Positions 17,131 to 26,050 of a stretch of 64,000 bases of DNA are shown here, in pieces. Location of the stretch: NCBI RefSeq assembly GCF_014384705.1, contig NZ_JACRSN010000010.1:1-64000 (forward strand), read 5' to 3'. The position numbers and the translations under genes were made by a program. Position 1 is the stretch's first letter, and the number at the start of each line of letters is the position of its first letter. The DNA comes from Yeguia hominis (GTDB taxonomy: Bacteria; Bacillota; Clostridia; Oscillospirales; Acutalibacteraceae). Under the pieces are notes generated by a model. The model did not search any database. It saw nothing but the letters and a program-made list of their open reading frames with translations, and was not told where the DNA came from.

Positions 17131-20100
17131 TTACGCTTTCCGTCTTCTATAAAGGACGGTGCCGGTAAATGCGAACGCGCTGACGAGCAGCAGGCCAACC
17201 CATAGCATCGGATTGCTGAAATCACCGGTCTGCGGATTTTGTGTTTCCTTTACAAAGGTAACTTCCAAAGTATGGTTGCCGCTGACCTGCCGGAACATGT
17301 AGGCGTTCACCGCGCCGATGCTCTTGCCGTCAATCTTGACATCGGAGATCGCATAGCCTTTGTCCGGCGTGATGGTGAAGGTCTGGTCTTTGCCTTTCCG
17401 GACGTTGACATCGCCGGCGGGGGAGACTGTTCCGCCTTTGCCGGCGGTCGCTTTGATGGTGTAGCAGGTGTCTTTGCTGCCGTCGCCAGTGGCGGGAATG
17501 GCTTTCGTCTCCGTATACTGGCAAACTTGACAACTATGCTCTTTTTCACCATTTTGGTTTGCGGTCGGATTTTGCGTGATCGTCCAGTCGCCAAAGGTAT
17601 GCGCTTCCTTCGCAACGATCACCTTGCCGCAGAGCGCATAGTTCTGCGCATGTTCGGTTTCGGTAATCGTCCATTCCGGCGTGCATCCGGCGGCATGATT
17701 GTCAGAATCTGTTGCGCCGTAGGCAGTCTTGCAGTCCGCACAGACGGCTTTTTCCGTACAGGTCGCCGTGCCGCCGTGGCACTCTTTGGTTTCCGTGTGG
17801 CTTGCATCTCTGGAGCAGATGCGCGTGTGCGTGCCGTCGCCGTTGGACGTCCACGCACCGAAATCATGGTCGAGCGCGGCAAGGGAGATCTCTTTGGAAA
17901 CGCCTTCTGTTGCCCAAGTGGCCGCAAAGGTCGCTATGAAATTGCCGAGACCGGGTTCCAGGCAGGTCGGTGCGGTAACGACACGATAGTCGGTCACGAC
18001 GGTCTCGCTTTCCACGTGTGCAGCGTCATTTCTGCAGACGCGCTTCGCGGTGCAGTCGTAGCCGTCTTCGGTTGACGTCCATGTGTATTCCGTTTTGCCC
18101 CAGTCATGGCCGGTGGCGGGAAGGGTAACGTCTTTAGTCTGCATAGGGAAGCCAAAGGCAGCGGAGAATGTTGCGGTATACGTACCGGTGCCTTCATGCA
18201 GGCAGGTCGGCTCCGTTGTCACAGCATAGGTCACAGTTGCAATCTCAGAGAAATCTGTATGGCATCTTTTGCATACTTTCGTTGCCGCGCACATAAAGCC
18301 ATCCGGAACCGGTGCCCACGTATAGCTGGGGTCATCCCAGTCGTGACCCAGCACATTGCCGGAGAAGAAGGTCGCCTCATCCGCCGTGCCCTCGGAGCTC
18401 AGACCGCAGACCGCGCAGGATTTGTAGTAGACGGCCTTCTCGGTGCAGGTTGCGTCGGATTTCAAATAATTTTCTTCTACGGTTTCTGCCGTGAAAGCAT
18501 GTGCTGCCATTTCGCCGTATGCGCCGCCGCAGACCGTGCAAACAGCCTTGTGCGTGCAGTCTGCCGTGCCGCCGTGGCAGTCTTTGGTTTCTGTGTGGCT
18601 TGCGTCTCTGGAGCAGATGCGGGTGTGCGTGCTGTCGCCGTTCGAGGTCCAGGCGCCCCATTCATGGCCCAGAACGCTGCCGGATTCAAAGGTAGCCTCG
18701 CTGGCCGTACCCTTGGAGCTCAGGCCGCAAACCGTGCAGGACTTGTAGTAGACCGCTTTCTCCGTGCAGTTGGAACTGGATTTCAGGTACTGCTCCTCTG
18801 CCGTTTCTGCCGTGAAGTCGTGGGGCAGCTTTTCACCGTACTCGGCATTGCAGGTACTACACTTTGCCTTGGCGGTACAGGTGGCCGTGCCGCCGGAACA
18901 AGTATCGGTTTCGGTGGTGTTGCAGTTCTCACGCTGGCATGTCCGCGTGTGCGTACCGTTGCCATTGGACGTCCAACTCCACAGATGGCCCAGCGCCGTG
19001 CCCGGCTCCTCATACAGATGGTCGTCGTTATATTCGATCAGATCGCAGGAGCACATCCAGTAGTGCAGCGCGTTATGCGTACAGTCTGCGGGTGATTTCA
19101 GGGTTCCGGGCGTATTATTCATCCACATGTTGAATTTGTGCTGGTGCCATTGCGCATCAATGTGGATACCACTCACCGTGTCACTTCCTGCCAGATCGCC
19201 ATAGGTCATATCCTCAGTAACGGTGACATCACCGCATTTCCATCCGGTGAATACCCAGTCTTGATACGTAGGATTTTTGGGCAGGTAATCGAATACCCTG
19301 TCTCCCCACCGGACATACCAGGCACTTCCGCCGGCAACCCCCACCGTGGTGTACCCGATGGAATAGTTTTTCACAGTAAACTTTGCCTGAATGGTCAGAT
19401 CCTCGGCGGGCATTGTGAAGGTCAGCACCGGATTGACCCAGCCGCCGCCCTCCGGCTTGTTGAGGAAAACCCACTCCAGAAACTGATTGCCCGTTGTCGG
19501 TGTTGCCGTCAGTGTGACCGTTTCACCTGCCTTGGCCTTTGTGCTCATGGGCGTTACCGAACCCCACTCCGGCATGCCGATCTTAACTACCGTGACGGTG
19601 TATTCGTGCTCCGTCCAATGGGCGTAGAGGGTCTGCGTACCGAACACCGTCACGGTGGTGTCGCTCTCGATCTTCGTGCCGCCGTTCTGTTCCGTGTACC
19701 AACCGGCGAAATCGTAGCCCTCATAGTTGGGAACCGGCAGTGTGCCGTAGGGTTCGCCGGTCGTCAACGATTTGGTTTTGTCCGCTTCGGCCAGCATACC
19801 GCCGTTGGGGTCAAATGTCACAGTGAGGGGCCGCGCAACCGCGCCGGAAACAAGGTACAGCTTCTGGTCATCCTTATACTCCACGTGGGCATTGGCGTCA
19901 TCCGCGAAAAAGTAATTCGCGTAGTCTTTTTTGTAATTATTAGAAAATGCCACGGGGTAGCTGGTATTCGCGGTGGTGACGCCGACGGACGCGCCTTTGG
20001 ACATGCCGATCTCGATGGTCAGCGTCTTGCCGGAGGGCAGATACACATTGTTGGCCTTGTCGGAAACCGTGTTGTTCTGCACGAGGGGCTTGTTTCCGAC

Positions 20101-21813
20101 CCTCAGCTGGCCGCTGTTGCTGGGGTTGATATAAATGCCGCCGCCATTGCCGCTGGCTTTGTTATTCTCGATCTTACCGCTATAGAGTTGGCAGACCGAG
20201 CCGGTGCGGTAAATATATACGCCGCCGCCATTGCCGGTGGCCGTATTGCCGGAGATCTCGCCGCCTTGCATAATCAGCCATGACGGCTCCTGATTCAGAT
20301 AGATGGCGCCGCCGTCGCCGCTGGTGTTTCCGGTGATCTTGCCGTCATAGAGGAAGAACTGGCAGTCCTTGTCAAGCACATGAACCGCGCCGCCTTCCTT
20401 CGTGGCCCTGTTGCCGCTGATCTCGCCGCCCCGCATGTTGAGCGTTGTCGACTGATTAGAATCTTGGCGCAGGCAGATGGCGCCGCCCCAGCGGCTGGCG
20501 GTATTGTTGCTGATCTTTGCGCTATCGGAAATGTTGATGGTGCCCCAGCCCATCAGAATCGCGCCGCCGTCCAGGCTGGAGGAATTGCCGGTGATCTGCG
20601 CGCTGCCGGAAATGTTGATCTTCCCGTTGCCGCGCATATAGATCGCGCCGCCGCCGGCATCGCTGCTGCTTTGGGTCGCTTTATTGCCGGAGATGGTGCC
20701 GCCGGTCATATTGATGGTCCCGCCGGTGGTGGAGAAGAACGCGCCGCCGTTCTTGGCAGTGTTATCCTTGATGGTGCCGCCGTACATATTGAAAGCGCCG
20801 CCGGTGGTGTTCGGCATGTTTGCATTGAATTTCCGGAAAATGGCGCCGCCGTAGTTCCTGCCGTTGTTGCCGGAGATTTCGCCGCCGTACATGTTGAATA
20901 TGCACTGCTGGTCATCCAGAGCGATGGCTCCGCCGCCGCCTTTGCCGGTGACTTTGCCGCCGGTGAGTTTGCCGCCGAACATATCCAGTCTGCTGGTATA
21001 AAGGTAAATGCACATGCCGCCCCAACCGGAGGTAGCGCCCTTGATGGTGCCGCCGCCCTGACAGTCACAGAGGACAAGCCGGCCGCCGTTTTTGACCTCA
21101 ATCTTATTTGTACCATTGCTGGAGTAGGTCTTGCCGTTCAGGCACAGGTAAAGCGTCGTGCCATCCACCACCAGATTGCTGTTGATGGTGGCATTGCCTG
21201 TCAGATAGACATAGGCGATATTGTTGGTATATGTGATGCTGCTCGTGCCGTCCCATGCCGTATAGGTCACGTCGGAATGGCTGGTATGGTCGCCCGCTGT
21301 GACGCTGCCGCCGCAGTAGCAATGGGTGTGGTCATTCGCAGTCTGGGGCGCGAAGGCAGTATCCGGTTCGCCGCTTAGCGCCATAAGTGCGGCAGCTGCA
21401 GCATCATAGCGGGTAAAATCGAGTACCGCGAAATCTTCATCAGAAAGCTGTACCTTCGCCTCGTCAATGGCTTCTAACTGCGCTTCTACGTCCGCTGCGT
21501 TATCCGCGCTGATTGTTTCCGCTTCCGGCAGCGCGTCGATCAGTGCCTGCACATCTGCCGCGGTAATGGCCGAAGCGCCGTTGGACGTACCTGTCTGTCC
21601 GCTTTCTTCTGCGGCATATTTCCCGCAGTTTTCTGCCAAAGCGCCCTCTGCGCCGCAGACAGGGCACTCTGCGTTCCTGCTTTCCGCCGTGCAGGCCGTC
21701 TCGCAGGTGCATACGGGTGTTCCTTCTGTGCCGTCCTCGGCAAAGACCGTGGTCGGCAGCAGCGTCAGCACCATACAGCAGATCAGCAGGATACTGAACA
21801 GTCGTTTCTTCAT
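17131..21813 (-). CDS. Giant cell-wall-anchored beta-helix surface protein (NPQTG sorting signal)
   Basis: 1560 residues from ATG 21813 (GAGG 7 nt upstream). Order: Sec signal peptide (1-24); Cys-rich segment with CETAC and CPVCGAEG; helical segment (about 85-155); right-handed parallel beta-helix of GGEISGN/NMYGGTI-type rungs with GGA(I/V) turns (about 210-600); InlB/Flg_new repeat (VTFDPNGG to LYAHW, about 660-735); Cys-rich repeats of about 107 residues (GAWTSNG.TH.RIC) from about 900 to 1420; then a C-terminal NPQTG motif near 1526, hydrophobic span and RRRKA tail. It is exported and sortase-anchored, and is plausibly a host- or glycan-facing adhesin. The beta-helix may bind or cleave polysaccharide, but no catalytic site is recognised. 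It lies 137 bp downstream of a TetR gene on the same strand. Confidence 0.9.
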   Translation of the reverse strand: MKKRLFSILLICCMVLTLLPTTVFAEDGTEGTPVCTCETACTAESRNAECPVCGAEGALAENCGKYAAEESGQTGTSNGASAITAADVQALIDALPEAETISADNAADVEAQLEAIDEAKVQLSDEDFAVLDFTRYDAAAAALMALSGEPDTAFAPQTANDHTHCYCGGSVTAGDHTSHSDVTYTAWDGTSSITYTNNIAYVYLTGNATINSNLVVDGTTLYLCLNGKTYSSNGTNKIEVKNGGRLVLCDCQGGGTIKGATSGWGGMCIYLYTSRLDMFGGKLTGGKVTGKGGGGAIALDDQQCIFNMYGGEISGNNGRNYGGAIFRKFNANMPNTTGGAFNMYGGTIKDNTAKNGGAFFSTTGGTINMTGGTISGNKATQSSSDAGGGAIYMRGNGKINISGSAQITGNSSSLDGGAILMGWGTINISDSAKISNNTASRWGGAICLRQDSNQSTTLNMRGGEISGNRATKEGGAVHVLDKDCQFFLYDGKITGNTSGDGGAIYLNQEPSWLIMQGGEISGNTATGNGGGVYIYRTGSVCQLYSGKIENNKASGNGGGIYINPSNSGQLRVGNKPLVQNNTVSDKANNVYLPSGKTLTIEIGMSKGASVGVTTANTSYPVAFSNNYKKDYANYFFADDANAHVEYKDDQKLYLVSGAVARPLTVTFDPNGGMLAEADKTKSLTTGEPYGTLPVPNYEGYDFAGWYTEQNGGTKIESDTTVTVFGTQTLYAHWTEHEYTVTVVKIGMPEWGSVTPMSTKAKAGETVTLTATPTTGNQFLEWVFLNKPEGGGWVNPVLTFTMPAEDLTIQAKFTVKNYSIGYTTVGVAGGSAWYVRWGDRVFDYLPKNPTYQDWVFTGWKCGDVTVTEDMTYGDLAGSDTVSGIHIDAQWHQHKFNMWMNNTPGTLKSPADCTHNALHYWMCSCDLIEYNDDHLYEEPGTALGHLWSWTSNGNGTHTRTCQRENCNTTETDTCSGGTATCTAKAKCSTCNAEYGEKLPHDFTAETAEEQYLKSSSNCTEKAVYYKSCTVCGLSSKGTASEATFESGSVLGHEWGAWTSNGDSTHTRICSRDASHTETKDCHGGTADCTHKAVCTVCGGAYGEMAAHAFTAETVEENYLKSDATCTEKAVYYKSCAVCGLSSEGTADEATFFSGNVLGHDWDDPSYTWAPVPDGFMCAATKVCKRCHTDFSEIATVTYAVTTEPTCLHEGTGTYTATFSAAFGFPMQTKDVTLPATGHDWGKTEYTWTSTEDGYDCTAKRVCRNDAAHVESETVVTDYRVVTAPTCLEPGLGNFIATFAATWATEGVSKEISLAALDHDFGAWTSNGDGTHTRICSRDASHTETKECHGGTATCTEKAVCADCKTAYGATDSDNHAAGCTPEWTITETEHAQNYALCGKVIVAKEAHTFGDWTITQNPTANQNGEKEHSCQVCQYTETKAIPATGDGSKDTCYTIKATAGKGGTVSPAGDVNVRKGKDQTFTITPDKGYAISDVKIDGKSIGAVNAYMFRQVSGNHTLEVTFVKETQNPQTGDFSNPMLWVGLLLVSAFAFTGTVLYRRRKA
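18360..19005 (-). repeat. Two imperfect 321-bp coding repeats in the surface protein
   Basis: The same segment (for example TTGTAGTAGAC at 18422 and 18743) recurs with a period of 321 bp, i.e. 107 residues. Each copy encodes a GHxWxxWTSNG start, a CxxCxxxYG motif and a TEKAVYYKSC motif. Further diverged copies lie at about 17700-17870. They may allow length variation by recombination. Confidence 0.75.
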
Positions 21814-21950
21814 GGCCATTCCTCGCTTTCTTTTCCGCCTTTCCCGTCCTCCCGCGGGAAAAACGTGTTGGAAGGGGCTTGCATGGGGAGTGTTCCCACG
21901 CAAGGGAGTCCGCCCCTTGCAATACCGATGGGTTCCAGTTTTGATGGATT

Positions 21951-22679
21951 CTAGCTTTCTGTTGGCGGCGCGATTGGCGGCGCGATATCCGTTAGCGAAA
22001 AAGAGAAGTGCATTGCCAGCACCTGGAATAATTTCTGCATCACCTGTTCAGAGATTGCGCGGATATTGAGGCTCTCGACAAAGTGGATGGTCTGCTCCAC
22101 TTCCTCCTTCGGAACGTTGTAGGCACGAAGGCTCATCGTGAGAAACAGCCGCAGCTTTTTTTTCAGCGTCAGTTCCGCGTCGCACGGATGCGCCATGTAA
22201 CCGCGCATGATGCTGGCAGAGCCGATCTCCATGTCATAAAAATCGCGCGGCGTCAGTTCGGGCAGGTAGGAGCCGAAGATTTGGTACAATTCTTTTGCCG
22301 TTTCCTGAAAGATATATTCCGACGCTTCTTTCTGGGTGTAGGCTTCAATATAGATTTCCCGCAGATTTTCGTTCAGTTCGGTGAGCGTCATCTGAATGGC
22401 CGTTTCAACCGCGTAAACATAAACCGGCGGCAGCGCCGCACTTGCCGCACTGCGGGCCATGGCAAACTGATTGGAGAACATGAATTCCACGAGCTCCGTC
22501 AGGACGCCGTCTTTGGCGCGGAAAATGTTCTGAAAGGTACTGTACGAAACATTGGCTTTTTCGATAATTTCGGCCAGCGTGGATTTTTGATAGCCCTTTT
22601 CCAGAAAGAGCTTCACACAGACGGTCAGAATCCGCTTTTTTGCGGGCAAACTCACATTTGTAAGGGATATGGCGATCAC
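21951..22679 (-). CDS. TetR/AcrR-family transcriptional regulator (paralogue 2)
   Basis: About 242 residues. The TetR HTH (RILTVCVKLFLEKGY, then VSYSTFQNIFRAKDGVL) and the following helices closely resemble the regulator at 7771-8457, including the shared LNENLREIY motif. Start is uncertain: GTG 22679 follows GGGG by 8-10 nt and is preferred. The longer frame begins inside the promoter, and a GTG nearer the HTH is possible. A palindrome directly after the -10 box suggests autorepression. Being upstream of and on the same strand as the giant surface protein, it may control it. Confidence 0.83.
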   Translation of the reverse strand: MIAISLTNVSLPAKKRILTVCVKLFLEKGYQKSTLAEIIEKANVSYSTFQNIFRAKDGVLTELVEFMFSNQFAMARSAASAALPPVYVYAVETAIQMTLTELNENLREIYIEAYTQKEASEYIFQETAKELYQIFGSYLPELTPRDFYDMEIGSASIMRGYMAHPCDAELTLKKKLRLFLTMSLRAYNVPKEEVEQTIHFVESLNIRAISEQVMQKLFQVLAMHFSFSLTDIAPPIAPPTES

Positions 22680-22692
22680 TTCTTTTCCCCGG

Positions 22693-22710
22693 TTTGGTGT
22701 GTACACCAAA
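22693..22710. promoter_or_regulatory. Operator-like palindrome at the TetR promoter
   Basis: TTTGGTGT and ACACCAAA are perfect inverted arms with a 2-bp centre, immediately downstream of the -10 box. This is the position expected for autorepression by a TetR dimer. Confidence 0.65.
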
Positions 22711-22739
22711 ATTGTAACATGGAAAAACAAAAAACACAA
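22711..22739 (-). promoter_or_regulatory. Promoter of TetR paralogue 2
   Basis: On the minus strand TTGTGT (22734-22739), 17 bp, TACAAT (22711-22716). Confidence 0.65.
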
Positions 22740-23092
22740 TAGAAATCTCATGGTTTGTGTGTGACTTTTCCAAATATCTCAAAAATATTGCACAAGACAG
22801 TTTCGCCGGGACAAAAAAGCTGCTTTTTCGGCGCTTGTCTTCTTAGTCAGAAAAACTACAAAAAACGCAAAAAAGGCGGCGTGACCGAAGCCGCGCCGCC
22901 TTTGCAGATACAATTTTTCAATTTTACGGCCGCCTGATACGGCTGTCTGTGTTTCCGCAGAAACGCTTTGCTGCAGGGAGCACCCGCTTTCCAAAACAGA
23001 AGCCGGGCCTTTGCAGCTTTTCCTTTCAGAGGGCCTGCGGGCGCGCCGATTTTGTGCTGGATCGCGTTCCGTCTGTGCCGTTATGGTACCTT
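22740..23092. other. Intergenic region upstream of TetR paralogue 2
   Basis: About 350 bp without a supported gene. It contains the terminator at 22864-22903 for the gene at 23093-24298; nothing else is evident. Confidence 0.5.
22864..22903 (-). terminator. Terminator of the zinc-ribbon membrane protein gene
   Basis: A 10-bp stem (AAAGGCGGCG/CGCCGCCTTT) followed on the minus strand by TTTTTTGCGTTTTTT. Confidence 0.8.
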
Positions 23093-24298
23093 TTAGGACA
23101 ATTTCATGTAGTTTGTCGCCTGATAGGCATAGAGCATCGCGTCGCTGTAAGCCTCGGTTTCAGAAGCTTCGGTACCGGTAGAGCGGTAGACCTGAATGAT
23201 ATAAGCGCCGCCGTCAGTGTCGATGACATAGCAGTCATAACAGAAAGAAACCAGCGAAGTGTCATCTTCCGCAACAACATAGAAGAAATTGTAGGCGTCA
23301 TAGTTGCCGAGGAAGCTCCAGTCACTGCCGTCGTTGACCGAGTAGTAAGAAAACTGCAGGTTTTCCGCCACCGATGCGGCAAAGGTATCTTCATTTCCGA
23401 TGATATTGGAACTTGAACCGCCGGGAACATACTGCATCAAAACGCCGACGTCCATGCTCTCGTCAAAGAGATTGACCAGCTTCATGCCGTCTCCGTCCAT
23501 AGGCTCCGCCTCGACGGTCCAGCCGTCCGGAACCGGTATCGAGAAATTATAATCCGAATCGGTGTAGACGTCCCAGGAGTCAGGATCCACAATCGTATCG
23601 TCCGGATCCTCGTCGTTGTCATCCAAATCCGGCAGAGAGGGGAGATTGTCCGGCCATTCGTATTCCAACGCGGACTCCAGTGCAGAGAGCGTGTTGGAAA
23701 GATCGCCTTTCCGGTCTGCAAGAACCTTTTTGACGGCAAATACGCCGCAAACAATCAGCGCAGCGACCAGAACAACCGCGGCAATCGGGATGATAATCAG
23801 CGCCTTGCTGCCCTTTTTCATGGGCGTGCCCGGCTGCGGCTGAGGTTCTTGGGGCTGTTGGGGCGCTTGAGGCTGCTGGGGCGCTTGAGGCTGCTGGGGT
23901 ACCTGGGACTGCTGGATAGGCTGTGCAGCGGGCGCCGCAGCTGCAAGCGGTGTTCCGCAGCGGCTGCAGAACCGTTCGCCCGGCTTTAGGGCGTTTCCGC
24001 AATTCTGGCAGAACTGCTGGGCTGGAGCGGGTGCGGCGGGCGTCTCAGCAGCAGGCGCAGGGGATTCCGCAGAAACCGGTGCGGCTGGCGCTGCCGGAGT
24101 CTGCGCTGCTTCGGGCACAGCCGGGGCATCCGGCGTCAGCTGCGGTGCTTTGGGAAGCTCCGGCATTACCGGCATCGCGGGAATTTGCGGGGCTTCAGCT
24201 GCCGCGGGCTGTGGCGCAACATACTGCGCGCCGCATTCCTGACAGAATTTTTCGTTTTCTTCCATCAAGCGGCCGCAGGAAGGACATCTTTTTTCCAT
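23093..24298 (-). CDS. Zinc-ribbon, Pro/Gln-rich, single-span membrane protein
   Basis: 401 residues. Two zinc ribbons (CPSCG/CQECG at the start, CQNCG/CSRCG near residue 100) are separated by an Ala/Pro/Glu-rich linker. Then come APQQPQ repeats, a single transmembrane helix (ALIIIPIAAVVLVAALIVCG, near 170-190), an Asp-rich linker, and an extracytoplasmic domain of about 150 residues starting YNFSIPVPDGWTV. The topology implies a cytoplasmic zinc domain tethered to an external sensor or binding domain. CGGAGGAAAT precedes ATG 24298. The function of the family is unknown to me; stress sensing or envelope scaffolding are possibilities. Confidence 0.75.
   Translation of the reverse strand: MEKRCPSCGRLMEENEKFCQECGAQYVAPQPAAAEAPQIPAMPVMPELPKAPQLTPDAPAVPEAAQTPAAPAAPVSAESPAPAAETPAAPAPAQQFCQNCGNALKPGERFCSRCGTPLAAAAPAAQPIQQSQVPQQPQAPQQPQAPQQPQEPQPQPGTPMKKGSKALIIIPIAAVVLVAALIVCGVFAVKKVLADRKGDLSNTLSALESALEYEWPDNLPSLPDLDDNDEDPDDTIVDPDSWDVYTDSDYNFSIPVPDGWTVEAEPMDGDGMKLVNLFDESMDVGVLMQYVPGGSSSNIIGNEDTFAASVAENLQFSYYSVNDGSDWSFLGNYDAYNFFYVVAEDDTSLVSFCYDCYVIDTDGGAYIIQVYRSTGTEASETEAYSDAMLYAYQATNYMKLS
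23861..23896 (-). repeat. 18-bp tandem repeat encoding APQQPQ
   Basis: Two exact copies of an 18-bp unit (GGGCGCTTGAGGCTGCTG on the plus strand) are flanked by degenerate copies on both sides. They lie in the linker before the membrane span and are a likely slippage site. Confidence 0.8.
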
Positions 24299-24523
24299 GG
24301 CTTATTTCCTCCGATGACAGTCTCCGGTGTTTTGAACCGCGATCGCGTTTTCGTTTAAACCGCAAGAACTGCTGTTTTTTATCAGTATAGCAGGTTATTC
24401 GCCGAAATGCAACGGCAGCACGCGCCGGCGCTTGCATTTTTTCCATCGAGAGGGTACAATCAAAACAGGAAAAATTTGCGGGCGGCGGAATGGTGCGGGT
24501 CGCCGGAAGGAGAACGCTTCTTT

Positions 24524-25867
24524 ATGGAATTATGGATCATCGGACTGCTGATCGTCGTGTTGGTTGTTTTGGGAATTTTGCTGATTTGTGTTCTGCGCGG
24601 GGGAGACAGCCGCAAAACCGGCGAGGCGCTTTCGCAGCTGAAAGCCGATCAGACCGCGCAGCAGGAGCGTCTGCGCCGGGAACTGACGGAAAGCATGCAG
24701 GGTTCCATCCGGACGCTCGGCGAAATCCTGACCAATAACCAGCGCGCGACGGACGAGCTGCAGTCGCGCAAATTCGGCGATATGGACCGCAGTCTGTCCG
24801 ACAAGCAGGACGCGCTTCGGCGCATTGTGGCCGCGCAGCTTTCCCAGATGGAGGAACGCCTCAAGACCTTCGAGACGGCAAACGAGCAGAAGCTGGAAAA
24901 CATCCGCGAGACTATGGAAAAACGCCTTTCCTATATTCAGGAGGACAACAATAAAAAGCTGGATGCCATGCGGCAGACGGTGGATGAAAAACTGCAGAAA
25001 ACGCTGGAAGAGAAAATGACGCAGTCGTTCCAGCTGGTCAATGAGCGCCTGGAGCAGGTTTATAAAGGCCTCGGCGAGATGCAGACCCTGGCGGTCGGCG
25101 TGGGGGACCTGAAAAAGGTGCTCTCGAACGTCAAAACACGCGGTATTCTCGGCGAGGTGCAGCTCGGCGCAATCCTGGAAGAGATCCTTGCGCCGGAGCA
25201 GTATGAGCGCGATGTGGCGACCGTGCCGAAGAGCCGGAACGTTGTGGAATATGCTGTGAAGCTTCCGGCGGACGACGACGGGCACGTCTATCTGCCGATC
25301 GATTCTAAATTCCCGGGCGACGCCTACGCGGAGCTGCAGAATGCCTATGAGTCCGGCTCTGCGGAAGCGGTAACGGCGGCATTTTCGGTGCTTTCCCAGC
25401 GGATCCGCGCCTTTGCGAAGGATATCCGCGACAAATACATCGCACCGCCGTATACGACGGATTTTGCCGTGATGTTCCTGCCGTTCGAGGGGCTTTACGC
25501 CGAGGTGGTCAACCGCGGACTGGTGGAAGTGCTGCAGCGGGATTACCGCGTGAGCATCGCCGGGCCGAGCACGATGGCGGCGCTGCTCAACAGCCTGCAG
25601 ATGGGCTTCCGGACAGTCGCGATCCAGAAGCGCACGAGCGAGGTCTGGAAGGTCCTCGGTGCGGTCAAGACGGAATTTGACCGATTCGGGACGATTCTCG
25701 CTTCGACGCAGAAGCGCCTGGAACAGGCGCACGACGATCTCGACAAGCTGGTCGGCGTACGCACACGAGCCATTCAGCGCAGCCTGCGTTCGGTTGAGAA
25801 ACTGGATTCCGCAGAAGCGCAGGGAGTACTTGAACGTGAAAGTCTGAAAAGTGAAGAGGAACCGTAA
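24524..25867 (+). CDS. rmuC: DNA recombination protein RmuC homologue
   Basis: 447 residues: an N-terminal membrane anchor (LWIIGLLIVVLVVLGILLI), a long coiled coil (about 35-190, many Gln/Glu/Arg), then the RmuC nuclease-like domain with VKTRGILGEVQLGAILEEIL and YLPIDSKFPGDAY. RmuC limits inversions and rearrangements between short repeats in bacteria. Start ATG 24524 is set by GGAAGGAG upstream and the immediate start of the anchor. It stands alone, divergent from the zinc-ribbon gene. A clean T-tract hairpin downstream was not seen. Confidence 0.9.
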   Translation: MELWIIGLLIVVLVVLGILLICVLRGGDSRKTGEALSQLKADQTAQQERLRRELTESMQGSIRTLGEILTNNQRATDELQSRKFGDMDRSLSDKQDALRRIVAAQLSQMEERLKTFETANEQKLENIRETMEKRLSYIQEDNNKKLDAMRQTVDEKLQKTLEEKMTQSFQLVNERLEQVYKGLGEMQTLAVGVGDLKKVLSNVKTRGILGEVQLGAILEEILAPEQYERDVATVPKSRNVVEYAVKLPADDDGHVYLPIDSKFPGDAYAELQNAYESGSAEAVTAAFSVLSQRIRAFAKDIRDKYIAPPYTTDFAVMFLPFEGLYAEVVNRGLVEVLQRDYRVSIAGPSTMAALLNSLQMGFRTVAIQKRTSEVWKVLGAVKTEFDRFGTILASTQKRLEQAHDDLDKLVGVRTRAIQRSLRSVEKLDSAEAQGVLERESLKSEEEP

Positions 25868-25946
25868 CAAATGCTTTACATTTTTTTAAAAAACAGGATT
25901 ATTTTTGTAAGATGTCCTAAATTCCTACAAAGCGATTTTGCTGATA

Positions 25947-25975
25947 TTGCTAAATCTGTGGATTTGTGCTATAAT
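25947..25975 (+). promoter_or_regulatory. Strong promoter for the Ldh-2 family dehydrogenase
   Basis: TTGCTA (25947-25952), 17 bp with TGC extension, perfect TATAAT (25970-25975). Confidence 0.75.
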
Positions 25976-26050
25976 CGGGTTGCAAAAGGGAAGGGCATTT
26001 GCCTGGTTCATCATGAAGTAAGAAGTAAAAAGAAAAAGGGGTAATGGAAA

